Below the pieces are notes generated by a model, which was given only the letters and a program-made list of their open reading frames with translations, was not told the DNA's origin and searched no databases. The translations under genes and the position numbers were made by a program. 63,967 nt of DNA. It comes from Welwitschia mirabilis (lineage: Eukaryota; Gnetophyta; Gnetopsida; Welwitschiales). Shown here piece after piece: positions 22,751 to 32,520 of this stretch. The DNA lies in NCBI GenBank assembly GCA_051453625.1, contig JBOZIK010000001.1:256058051-256122017 (forward strand), given 5' to 3'. How positions within the stretch are numbered: the first letter of the stretch is position 1; each line of letters begins with the position of its first letter.

Positions 22751-23085
22751 TACGATTATGTAAAGGGAAGTTGAAATGAGAATGCTTGGAGATCTTAATT
22801 TTTCTTAGGCTTACATATTAAATAGCTTAAGAATGGCATTTTTCTTAGTCAATTGAAGTATGTTAAGGAGTTTTTAAATAAGTACAAACTCAACCAAGTG
22901 AAAGAGGTTTGCATTCCCATGTTCACATCCATAAAAATTAGTAATGATAAATTAGGTAAACTTGTAAATAAATTCATGTATCAAGGTATGATTGGCAATT
23001 TGTTGTATTTAACATCCAATAGACCTAATATTGCATTTAGTATTAGCATATGTACTTGATATCAATTGAATCCTTAAGGAATCTC
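22751..23085 (+). pseudogene. A reverse transcriptase, C-terminal remnant
   Basis: Begins with EMRMLGDLNFS (family: EMSMMGELNFFLG), then FLNKYKLNQVKEV and YQGMIGNLLYLTSNRP, the copia connection to RNase H. The whole catalytic core with the Y-V-D-D box is missing. A direct join between integrase and this part at about 22750 marks an internal deletion. Confidence 0.85.
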
Positions 23086-23655
23086 ATCTCTCTTTAGTTA
23101 AAAGAATTTTTTGATATCTTGAACATACAAGCAATTTTGGTATTTAGTTTTCTAAAGATACCTCAGTTGATCTAGTTGCGTACAGTGATGTAGATTGAGT
23201 CGGATGCATAGATGATAAGAAAAGTACAATTGGAGCATGTTACTTTCTTAGAAATTGTCTCATTGCTTGGAGTTTTAAGAAATAAAGCTCAATATCCCTC
23301 TTCACGGCTAAAGCCGGGTACATATCTACTAGAGCATACTGCACTTAATTGTTATGGATGATGCACACTTATGTGATTATGAAGTTGAGATGTCAAAAAG
23401 CCAATTCTTATGAGATAATATCAATTTCATTAACATTGTAATATCAATTTCATTAACATTGCTAAAAACCCAGTGCAGTACCCAAGAACTAAGAATATTG
23501 ACATCAGATATTACTTTATTAGAGAACATATTCAAAGAAGCACAATCAAAGTTGATCATTTATCTACAGATAAATAGCTTGCCAACCTATTTATCAAGCC
23601 TCTTACAAAAGTGACATTTGAACTTTTAAGAGTTGGTTTGAGCATAGCAACATGC
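23086..23655 (+). pseudogene. A RNase H relic
   Basis: Reads VAYSDVD*VGCIDDKKST (family: YSDADWAGC..DRKST), CYFLRNCLIAWSFKK, SISLFTAKAGYIS (family: LSTAEAEYIA) and RAYCT, then a frame-shifted tail corresponding to the ADIFTKPL region near 23580-23610. A 23-bp tandem duplication at 23416-23461 adds to the disruption. Confidence 0.85.
23416..23461. repeat. Exact 23-bp tandem duplication
   Basis: The 23-base unit taatatcaatttcattaaca plus ttg occurs twice without a mismatch (23416-23438 and 23439-23461) within the RNase H relic. It is a late local duplication. Confidence 0.95.
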
Positions 23656-23834
23656 CCAAGTGAGGTATGATTTTTGTTTGACATTAATACTAAACTTTAT
23701 ACATATTAATTATAAGTTTAAGTGCATTAAGAGCATTATTTTTTCCCTTTCTAGTATCTTATGTTGTTTCACTTTTATTTCTATTCTTACCTATCATGTT
23801 TTACTTCTTGTCAGATCTCCATATCACTTCAAGG

Positions 23835-23950
23835 GTCTGTATGTTTCCCTCTAAAGAGGCCAGACGTCCACTTATCGGAGAGTGGGTTTTCAGGATGAGT
23901 GCAGGTCAGACACCCACCCTTAAAAGGCTAGACATTCATGCACCTATGCA
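23835..23950 (+). repeat. LTR-type motifs inside element A
   Basis: gtatgtttccctct, cagacgtccact, cagacacccaccc and tagacattcatgcacc resemble the gacgtcc motif array of A's LTRs. They lie between RNase H and the extra 3' frame. Confidence 0.5.
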
Positions 23951-24189
23951 AATGCCAATTCACATTTTAATTTACCAAAATCCCCTTGGTCATCTGCCTC
24001 TGTATAGTCAGTGATCCCTTCTTTCTTTTATCTCATCCTATTGTTTTCCATTGCTCCAATCTTTAGAAGTAAGTGTCCCTCTCTTAATTTGTTTTCTTGG
24101 TCTTTTATTTATTGGATAGCTTGTTTCTTTCTCTCTTCTTCATTTTCACCATGTAAAGGTAGAAGATTCTAGTTTTAAGGAAAAATAAA

Positions 24190-25110
24190 GTAAAGATAAG
24201 AAAGTACAGCCTATTTTTATGACTTGTGGGGAAAAATTAATATGAACTTAAAGCTTCAATAAGAAACCTCTTTCTCCATAGAGGGTTTTTTTTGTATGAC
24301 ACTTTTAGATATTATTTTAATCTTTTGTCTAAGTTAGAAGAATTAGGTTAGACATATATTCTAAACCCTCATACTCATGCTTTAGTAAATTTGGTTCGTA
24401 TGTTTTACTATAACAGTTTTTATCAGCATGAGAAAAATTAGTTTGTATCAAATTTGTATAGTATTAAGATTGAGATTAAGCCTGAAATGATTTCTAATGC
24501 TACTAGGTTTTCATTAGACTGTGTATAATATGTGCACATTACTTCAGTTTTAGTGTTAGATAGTTTAGTTTCCAAAGATGAACTTAATGAAGTGTTGTAT
24601 AAAATATAAAAGAGATGGAAAACCACCATTTTCACTAGGATTTTGAGGCTAATCTACAAGGTACTCTTTCACATCATCTCCAACAATCTCATTTTAAAGC
24701 TTGGTTACATGGATGAAATATACCCTTTATGTGCATATGTCATGTATTGTTATGCTCAAAGTATCCAACTCAACTTACCTTAGCTGATTTTGTATAAAAT
24801 GACTTCCTATAGATCTATAAGTTTAGCAGCTCTGTCATATGGATGTCTTATTACTAAGATGTTTCATAAGCAAGTATCTTATAGAAAGTCAAAGATAAAA
24901 TTCTAAAACTGCCAAAGCCATTTGATGAGTCCTCTCTTATCCAGATGAAAATTGTTGAAGGCATCACTTTTGCATCTCTGTCTTCTCCTCTTGCTAGGTA
25001 ATTCAAGTGCATGTGAACTAGTGAATCTTCAAGAGGTACCTTCTCAACCAACAAATGGTTCAAATAGATTTTATCTTAGTTGTCTAAGATAAAAAAGGAT
25101 CTTGTCGATT
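24190..25110 (+). pseudogene. A extra 3' (env-like / plant transposon protein) frame
   Basis: One frame with few stops reads FFLYDTFRYYFNLLSKLEEL, then LVNLVRMFYYN at about 24385-24414 (family: LVREFYANL), VSNLYSIKIEIKPEMI and, further on, LNLP*LILYKM and SLAALSYGCLITKMF (family: LPYG.LLT.IF). This order is typical of the extra frame after RNase H in SIRE-type elements, often called env-like or putative plant transposon protein. Its function is unknown; a role in cell entry has not been shown. Opposite-strand frames at 24438-25063 are shadows. Confidence 0.75.
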
Positions 25111-25594
25111 TTGGATTGGAGGTGGCATCCACCTCTTTTAGTAGTAGTAGTAGTGGTAATGTAATGGAATATAGCTAAACATGTCTTCAATATTCTTTCT
25201 TATTTCTTCTTCTAGTATTTTCTCCTGTGTCTTTTTGTTCTCTATGTGTTTGTGTGTTTATTAGTCTAGTTCACTTTTATGTACTCCAAACTATGATGAA
25301 TATGTAAATAATCTTTTTGATTAATAACTAATATAATATCTGTTGTTTCCATTATGTATGTTTATTATTATTATTATCTTATTCACACACTTTTCACAGG
25401 TATTTTTATGTATCTTTTATTTTCTTTCAGAATCAATGATGCTAAAACAGGGAGTAATGCTTAATGTTAATATTATATGAGATACAATAGTTGTATCATT
25501 TCAATAGGGGTATCAAACTCCAGGGGCTCTATTTTACATCTCAAAAGGAGCTTATTTTGAAAAAATCCTTTAGATATTGGATTTATCATCATTG
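25111..25594 (+). other. A untranslated tail before the PPT
   Basis: A tagtagtagtagtgg microrepeat near 25140 and pyrimidine-rich stretches. No domain seen. Confidence 0.5.
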
Positions 25595-25608
25595 AAAAGG
25601 AGGAGATT
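25595..25608 (+). promoter_or_regulatory. A polypurine tract
   Basis: gaaaaggaggagat directly before the 3' LTR, the standard plus-strand primer position in copia elements. Confidence 0.8.
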
Positions 25609-27415
25609 ATCAGTAAAATGTTTTAATAATGCTAACAATTATAAAAATCAAGTAATGAAATGAGAATCGCTTGTTACAGTTACATTAAAAAGCTAACTTT
25701 TGCATGCAAATGTTCCCACTTAGAATAAGGTAGAAATCCTCTCTATTTATAGGAAAAATGTATTTGTAACATGTCTCAGGCCTAGACATCCCCACTTAAA
25801 AAGGATAGACATCCCTTCTCCTTATGGGAAACATGACTATCAGTTCTTANNNNNNNNNNNNNNNNNNNNNNNNNNNNNNNNNNNNNNNNNNNNNNNNNNN
25901 NNNNNNNNNNNNNNNNNNNNNNNNNNNNNNNNNNNNNNNNNNNNNNNNNNNNNNNNNNNNNNNNNNNNNNNNNNNNNNNNNNNNNNNNNNNNNNNNNNNN
26001 NNNNNNNNNNNNNNNNNNNNNNNNNNNNNNNNNNNNNNNNNNNNNNNNNNNNNNNNNNNNNNNNNNNNNNNNNNNNNNNNNNNNNNNNNNNNNNNNNNNN
26101 NNNNNNNNNNNNNNNNNNNNNNNNNNNNNNNNNNNNNNNNNNNNNNNNNNNNNNNNNNNNNNNNNNNNNNNNNNNNNNNNNNNNNNNNNNNNNNNNNNNN
26201 NNNNNNNNNNNNNNNNNNNNNNNNNNNNNNNNNNNNNNNNNNNNNNNNNNNNNNNNNNNNNNNNNNNNNNNNNNNNNNNNNNNNNNNNNNNNNNNNNNNN
26301 NNNNNNNNNNNNNNNNNNNNNNNNNNNNNNNNNNNNNNNNNNNNNNNNNNNNNNNNNNNNNNNNNNNNNNNNNNNNNNNNNNNNNNNNNNNNNNNNNNNN
26401 NNNNNNNNNNNNNNNNNNNNNNNNNNNNNNNNNNNNNNNNNNNNNNNNNNNTTAAAAAGGATAGACATCCCTTCTCCTTATGGGAAACATGACTATCAGT
26501 TCTTAGGTGTGGATGTCCCCTCTCAAAATATCCTAGACGTTCCCCTCCATTCAGTTTTTTCTAAGTCTATGCCTGTGGAAGATATGGACATCTACTCCTT
26601 TCTATGGCAAACATCCCCAGACTCCCAGCAATATGGATATTTACACTACTTTGAGAGTAGACATCTGCCTTCCTGGGAGTGAGGACATCCCTAGTTTTAA
26701 AGGCGGATATCCTATCTTTAAACCATTTAAAAAATGATCATCTTCAAGCAAACATGCAATGGTTCTTGATGGCTACTCTCTTCTAGTATACCATTCAATT
26801 GTATTAAAAACATAATTGATTGAAATATCAGATTCTTATGTCTTGGAATCATCATTTAGGGTTTCTCTTCAATAGCTATTTTTCCATTCTCTTTAAAAGG
26901 GCTAAAATCTGCTTTATTAGGGTTACACATATATATATGATTCTGTAAGTAAACTAAAATTAATCTTTGATGAATTATCTATAATTGGTGATCCTATCTT
27001 TTGTGATCATTTGAATTAAATCCTACACTATTTCATATGTGCTTTAGGCACAATTCATTTTCCTCTCTTTTCTTATGGTTGAGTCTGAATCTTTGAAAGA
27101 CTTCAATTGTGAAAGATTGATGATAATCCTAGAAAATCATCATTATTATACAAGGGTTGATGATTAGCTAGAAAATCATTAGTTCAAGAGTGATAAGGGA
27201 ACTAAGGAAGATGACATCATTGTCTCTCCTTAAGAATTAGAGTAGGCACATTGCCGAATCACTATAAATCTTATGGGCTGATTATTTTTTCATTTTACAT
27301 TTTTTTTATTACAGATATGTTCTTTATTGGGAAAGCTGATTAATTTCTTTAAAGAATAGATTTTTGAGTTTAATATTTATTACTATTCCTATTCAACCCC
27401 CCTCTAGGAATTTCA
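25609..27415 (+). repeat. A 3' LTR with internal gap
   Basis: Starts TATCAGTA (decayed TGTCAGTA) and ends ggaatttca at 27415. Contains 602 Ns. Without the Ns and one copy of the 54-base flank it is about 1150 bp, matching the 1159-bp 5' LTR. Carries the same motif array (for example agacgttcccctcc near 26533). Confidence 0.85.
25796..26505. other. N gap flanked by identical 54-base ends
   Basis: 25796-25849 and 26452-26505 are identical, starting ttaaaaaggatagacatccc, and abut the N run 25850-26451. The 5' LTR has one copy. The gap is therefore probably an unresolved overlap of contig ends. Confidence 0.85.
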
Positions 27416-27789
27416 AGATTATTATAGATAATCTCAAAAATTAGACAAGGTAATGAAGGATTACTATTATGTCCTATGTGGTTTATGATGGTTTTAAATA
27501 GAAATTTAGCTATGTTAAAGGATTAGTTGTTATAAATAGTTCTAATGAGAACTAAATGATTACTATAGGCATCTAAGACATGTGATGTAAGCATGACATT
27601 ATGATGGTATTATACATATAAGTGCATATTCTACATCTAATTCATAATAATAGTATTCTAAAGTTTTTACTAAAGTAAAAGAAAAATGATGTAAATGTTT
27701 TATCTATAAACAACTTAAAAATCGACTAAAGATATTAAAAAAGAAGCGCAATATAAATGAGAATGAATGACCCAATAATGTTTATCATC
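27416..27789 (-). pseudogene. G2 frame Y, middle piece
   Basis: Reads FNIAKFLFKTIINHIGH and SLPCLIFEIIYNN on the minus strand at about 27530-27420. G3 matches with FNMSKCIFKTIVDYIGH and LPVPCLVVDLIYNS, G1 with QFLFRKIINHV. It is cut by A on the left and B on the right. Confidence 0.65.
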
Positions 27790-27794
27790 AAATG
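27790..27794. repeat. Target-site duplication of B (left)
   Basis: aaatg, repeated exactly at 37904-37908. G2 sequence continues across the two copies. Confidence 0.9.
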
Positions 27795-28541
27795 TGAAAA
27801 ATATGGATTAAATCTAGAGGGGGTTGAATAGGTTATAAGAAAAGTATTTATCCACTTTAAAGACCTGCAAATAAATGTCAAACACATCACCAAAAATGAC
27901 AGAATATTTTAATAGTGAATAGACATCATCCTTCAGCTCTTAGACTACTTGTCTTTAGCTAGTATAGATTAACCTCAAAGGTTGGTTTTTAGGCTAACCA
28001 TAAATTTATACATTTACTAGATGATTTTGGAGCTAATACACAACCACAAAAGAAAATATATAAGAAAAGTGCACAAATGCACAGTTATGCTCTACAAGAA
28101 TAAGAGGTATAGTAACTCTTACAAGTGATGGTACAAAGAGAAGCTCCCAAAATAAATCTGAACTCATAGTTTTTCAAGTACATAATGATTGATGTAATAG
28201 TTTGTTATGTTGCCAATTTACAGTTATTTGATAAGGTTTATGAGTTATTTTGTAGAACTTTTATATAGGTTTAGGTGCAATTTTAAGGATTTTGGAAATA
28301 CAATAGGAAATCTTGGAAAAGTGTTATTCTTATCCAAATTTAATGTATTAAAGAAACTTTCTAATGAACAGAGCTTTGAAGAAGGATTTTTGATAAAAAT
28401 GCTAAGTTTTCTTCAAAGAAATAATTAAGGAAGACTGTCATGCCCTCCATCATCCTTATGATAGGCAGGACGATGACTACTGATGTGGACTATTAAGTTA
28501 TCATTTTGAGAATATTTTATAACGTACTATCATTTCCATTA

Positions 28542-28565
28542 TCATCCAGATGGTAGCCTGGATGA
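28542..28565. other. Perfect 8-bp inverted repeat in the solo LTR
   Basis: tcatccag at 28542 and ctggatga at 28558, with an 8-base loop. H's LTR has a related 14-bp palindrome, atcatctagatgat, at 58313. Confidence 0.7.
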
Positions 28566-28860
28566 CACTGACATGTAACCTACTTTGACAGATTTCCTTA
28601 ACCGTTTCGTTTGTTTCTTAATCATTTATGAGTGTGCCTAGTTGTACCTACCATTTGTCCTTTTTTGCTGTATTTTTTTATAGATAAGACCCTCCTCGAC
28701 TCTCCTTCTCATCTTCATTGCACTAGACATTCTTGTGATAGGAGATCGAAGGGCGAGAGATCCATCTTGAGCACTGTAGAAAGATGTGTACTTGGTGGAG
28801 GGCTGTATATCTTCCATTGAGACCCAGCTGTTTTGTAATCAAGATGCTTGGTACTCTTTA

Positions 28861-28870
28861 CTATAAAAAC
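28861..28870 (+). promoter_or_regulatory. Candidate TATA box of the solo LTR
   Basis: ctataaaaac in a less AT-rich setting, a plausible core promoter about 660 bp into the LTR. Not proven. Confidence 0.4.
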
Positions 28871-29439
28871 CTTGTTTTGTTTTGTTTTCATATTTGTATT
28901 ATAAATTCTTTAATGACTCTTATAGTCTATATTACCCTTAATCTGGTGACAATTTCTTAGGTGATGTAGATTTTCAAGGGCAGCCTTTGTTAAGGTTGAA
29001 AGCAAGTAGAGTTAGGTTTTTTTTGTATTACATGTTAGTTTAGATTGCATCTTGAATTTTGCATTGCATCTTTATTTCTTGAATTTGTTATTTATTTCTA
29101 TTTCCTATATCATTTTTTAGAGTAACCGAAGTCTCATCTCATAGACTTCAATGAGATACGACATTTTAGGTTTACTCCCATTCATACTAGTATGTTTTAT
29201 TATGTAAGATATCTATTTTGATTATAAATGATAATATCTCTTTGAATGTAAAAACTTTCACAAATACATACTACAACATAGTTCAATGTTAAAAGGGTGA
29301 CCTTTACTTTAGAAGGGAAGCTACTTAAATAGAATTGCCATAAAAGTTAGCCATTTAAAGATAAAAAGCAAACCGTTGTAATGGATTTCGTACTTTTTGA
29401 TGAATTGCGAAAGTATAATGGTTATATTTGTAATACATT

Positions 29440-30071
29440 GGGTCGACCTCAAAATAAACGTGGTCGCCCTAGTATTCAGTCACCCTTTTTCATTTCATTG
29501 AGTTGCCCATTCTTGATTTAGATTTATCAGTCTATTAAATAGAAACATTTGATCACCCTTCAATAGTTCATTCAGTCATCCTTTCTTGACACATATTTAT
29601 TAGTCTATTATATAATAATGTTCGATCACCCTTCAATAAATATGGGGTTGATCTTATTTAGGTCATCTAAACTTGAGATATTGGTTGACCTCCTTACGAT
29701 CGTTTTTGGGCAGTATGCAGTTGCTGTTAATCAAACACTTGATTATCATTACTATTAGTAGACTAAAATTTCTAGATTATAGTTTAGTTACCCTTTAGCA
29801 TATGATTAGTGGCTTACTTTTATCTTAGTCTGCATTAGGTTTGAAAGTCAGTCGCCTTTTACAACATGCATGGTCGCTCGTGCTGAAACTAGTTTTCATC
29901 TGATTAACAATTTGGTCGCCTTGTCTTGGAAGCTTGGTTACTTAATACTGAAGCATTTTTATCTTACTAATAGTCCCATCACCCTGTTAATTTCATACAG
30001 TCACCCGCTCAATGTTCAGTGTATGTTTTTATAACAGGTTAGTTGCTCTAATTTATATAGTGGTCGTCTGG
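29440..30071 (-). repeat. GGTCGCCC/GGTCGACC-type motif array in the B LTR
   Basis: About 20 short variants on the plus strand, including ggtcgacctc, ggtcgcccta, cagtcaccctt, gatcaccctt, ggttgacctcc, cagtcgcctt, ggtcgccttg, cagtcacccgc and ggtcgtctgg. Steps are about 20-60 bp. The partner LTR (about 37150-37850) has the same array with more CG sites decayed. Confidence 0.7.
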
Positions 30072-30146
30072 TGCTAAAAAATCTCTGCACAATAAATAAC
30101 TCCACAAAACTCATTAATTTCATCAATAAAAATAGGTTCTTAATAA

Positions 30147-30158
30147 ACTCCCCCTTTG
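30147..30158 (-). promoter_or_regulatory. B polypurine tract
   Basis: Plus strand actccccctttg, so the minus strand is caaagggggagt, directly upstream of the 3' LTR in element sense. Confidence 0.85.
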
Positions 30159-30249
30159 TATTTGATTGAGGAAAAACATTATTTTAATATGCATGCTTCC
30201 CCTTAATTAAATAAATTTGAAATTAAGTTAAAATGACACGAGGTTTACA

Positions 30250-31540
30250 GGTTTAAAAAAATTTTCACAAGAGAGATTTTCATTAGTAAAAAAAACCATT
30301 TTGTATTAATCAAAAGATTTGAATTAAAACTGAAGGAATACATTTTATATTGACATTCACAAAAGTTCATATAATAAAAAAATACAAAGTGTTCTCTTCG
30401 TTTTTGACAAAATCAAGGACAAGGAGTATAGCAAGAATGAAAGAAGTAAAAGACTCAATTAGACTCCAATCCTTTATAAGATTGAATACCCTTTCTTTGA
30501 TAAGTATCAGTGACTGGAATACCACTAGTGATGAGAGAAGTCTTGATATACTGAGTGTAAGAATCGAGTCGACACAAAAGATGAAGAATTTTTGGCGTGT
30601 AAGAGGCCTTGATTTTGGACCTAGATGAAGCAGCAGGCTCCTCAAATATGTGCATCCTAGAAAGAGTGGCACAATAAATGGACCCCAAGGGTTTCTGAAT
30701 CTACTACCAAGCAAGATGAGGAATGTCAAAGTACTAACAAATCCACTTATAAGAAAAACATATAGTAGGAAGTACCTCTTGTAAAGATAAAGCTAATTTA
30801 CCATGTGCTTTAGCATAATGCCAAGAGAATCAATGTCACATCTCCAATCAGTAGAGAAGAAAGACCTGATAGTTAGAGAGTTCATCTCTATGCCTAATAA
30901 TAGGAAGAAAATTATAAGACAAAATTAAGTGCAAAAGACAAAACCTGGCAAGAAGTTATAAGGCTTTAAGAGTCCTTTTTCAGGTAAGAGCAGTGCCACA
31001 CACATGCTGAGTGGCCATGTTCTTTATTTCAAAGGACTCAACCATGGGCCAATATTCTCCCATGTTTCCTTAAGAAAGATTAGTGAGGGAAGTTATCAAG
31101 TTAGTAATTATGTGCATCTCATGGCCAAAAACAAAGGTAATAAGAGTGGAATAAGCGGCATCAAATCTAGCATTTGAATAGAATAACTAAGTAATTAAAG
31201 GATAACATGTGCCTAAAACATGGAGGAAGTAACTCTAGTTTACTTCTTCAAAAAGAGTCTAGACCTCCCTCATACTGAGGAACTGCACAGGTTCGCAAGT
31301 TTTTTTTAAAGCAAGGGGGCTAGACTCAAAGTGCTTTTTAAAATACTCTATTTATTCTAAACTCATTCTTAAAAAGATGTAGCTAAGAGGTTTGATAGCA
31401 GACTCTTTTCTTCTCTTTCTAAAATCCTCTCTTGACTATTGAGAAGTCATTTTAAGATCAGATCTAAAGAAAAAATTTAGGAAAGATGAAGAGTAAGCCA
31501 TAAGAGCTAGAAAAATGACAAAAGAGGAAAAAGACAAGTG
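30250..31540 (-). pseudogene. B extra 3' (env-like / plant transposon protein) frame
   Basis: On the minus strand about 31010-30780 reads LLARFCLLHLILSYNFLP and IMLKHMVN (family: LLH.I....LPR then a LP.VI..HM stretch). About 30688-30455 reads GSIYCATLSRMHIFEEP. These fit the C-terminal half of the extra 3' frame of SIRE-type elements, as in element A. Frames shift several times. The longer minus frame 30367-30729 lies in a different phase from the conserved reading and is not the product. Function unknown. Confidence 0.6.
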
Positions 31541-31559
31541 AGTTCTTGATAAGAGATGG

Positions 31560-31990
31560 GCGGATTTAAAAATCCACGATGTACCACCTTAGACGCGGGC
31601 AACCAATTATCTAGGTCAATTGATCCATGTAAAATTTTTAAACTTTAAAATCTAAGATGGTGGTCAACTATAAATTATGAGCATTTGACCTGAAAAGAGG
31701 AAGATTTTATAGAAAAAACTAAGACAAAGTTGGTCGGCCTAAAGTCAGCGAGTGATTGACCTGACCTTAATCAGAAAAGGATCTTAAAGAGGTTAACCTT
31801 AGAATAAAAGGAAGTTGATCCATTAATGAGAATATTTAATAGTAAATACTGAGATAAATCCAGTCAACCTAGAGATACAGTTTGATCGACCTAGAGTAAA
31901 ACAGGTTTAATTAAAAAAAACTAAAAGACAAATAGTCACCCCACTTTATTGAGAAAGTCGACTTAGGTTCAATTTGGTATAACAAAAAAA
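31560..31990 (-). repeat. LTR-type motifs inside element B
   Basis: About ten variants on the plus strand (ggtcaattgatcc, ggtcaacta, ggtcggccta, gattgacctgacc, cagtcaaccta, gatcgacctag, agtcaccccac, agtcgactta) match the LTR array's sequence and orientation. They lie between RNase H and the extra 3' frame. Confidence 0.6.
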
Positions 31991-32049
31991 GTTTTAAACC
32001 CATCAAATAAACTGTACTATTTAGTTTAGGCTGGGTTTTTTAGATCTTG

Positions 32050-32520
32050 TTTCGACATGATACTCAAAAATTAATAAGTGTAGTAAAGCGATCATATGAT
32101 AATAGTTTTGTAAAAATATTAGCCAATTGATATTAAGTATAAATATATTCTAGTGTAATAAATTTATTTTCTATCAAGTCTCGGATAAAGTGATATCTGA
32201 GATTGATGTACTTGGTGTGAGTGTGTTGAACTGAGTTATGAACGATTTGAACGATACTTGAGTTGTCATATAGAATAGGAACTTCTATGATGTCTAGGCC
32301 ATAATATTTTTTTTTCATGCCTAATGTCTAAGTGCAGTAAGTTCTAGCAGTTATGTATTTAGCTTTAGCTATGAAGAGAGATATGGAGCATTGTTTCTTG
32401 TTGTACCAAGCTATGAGGTAATTTTCAAAGAAGAAACTTCCACCACTTGTCCTCTTTTGATCATCTTTGTAGCTAGCCCATTCTACATCAATATAACATG
32501 TTAAGCTTGAGGGAGTATTA
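32050..32520 (-). pseudogene. B RNase H relic
   Basis: Minus strand reads CYIDVEWASYKDDQKRTSGG, FENYLIAWYNKKQCSISLF, AKAKYITARTYCT and, in the still-open 32318-32133 stretch, VPILYDNSSIVQIVHNSVQH followed by HTKYINLRYHFIRD. It ends LANIFTKLL near 32100. This is an almost complete copia RNase H, with a few Trp/Gln-to-stop changes. It would degrade the RNA strand of the RNA-DNA hybrid. Confidence 0.9.

Larger units (their letters stand above)
19299..27415 (+). mobile_element. A: SIRE-like copia element inserted in G2
   Basis: 5' LTR 19299-20457 and 3' LTR 25609-27415 (the latter containing an N gap) flank a copia order of PBS, gag, protease, integrase, RNase H, extra 3' frame and PPT. The extra 3' frame and the long LTRs point to the SIRE/Maximus clade. 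Most of the reverse transcriptase is deleted. Flanking pentamers are atatt (19294-19298) and agatt (27416-27420), which match at four of five positions and may be a decayed TSD. G2 sequence resumes on both sides. The LTRs differ at roughly one base in five by eye over 200 bp, so the insertion is old. Confidence 0.85.
28203..29278 (+). mobile_element. Solo LTR of the H family nested in B
   Basis: A 1076-bp insertion starts TGTTATGTTGCC and ends CTACAACA, and is flanked by tagtt at 28198-28202 and 29279-29283. The matching LTR of B runs through without it. Its start matches the minus-strand start of H's LTR (TGTTGTGTTACC, then a tatttgata.gg word and a tagaac word). No internal region is present, so it arose by LTR-LTR recombination. 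Two plus-strand frames inside (28207-28428, 28632-28820) have no known match and are probably chance. Confidence 0.92.
27795..30145 (-). repeat. B 3' LTR, interrupted by a solo LTR
   Basis: Starts tgaaaaatatgg on the plus strand and ends ataggttcttaata, parallel to 36598-37903. The sequence 28203-29278 is absent from the partner and is a separate insertion. Confidence 0.9.

Noticed and set aside
25782-26492. Reading frames of more than 220 codons on both strands
   Set aside because: Almost entirely N; they are products of the gap.
28207-28820. Two plus-strand frames inside the solo LTR
   Set aside because: The homologous H LTR does not preserve them; LTRs rarely code.
30367-30729. A 120-codon minus frame with membrane-like segments
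   Set aside because: It is in a different phase from the residues that match the extra 3' frame of B, and hydrophobicity is expected by chance in AT-rich DNA.
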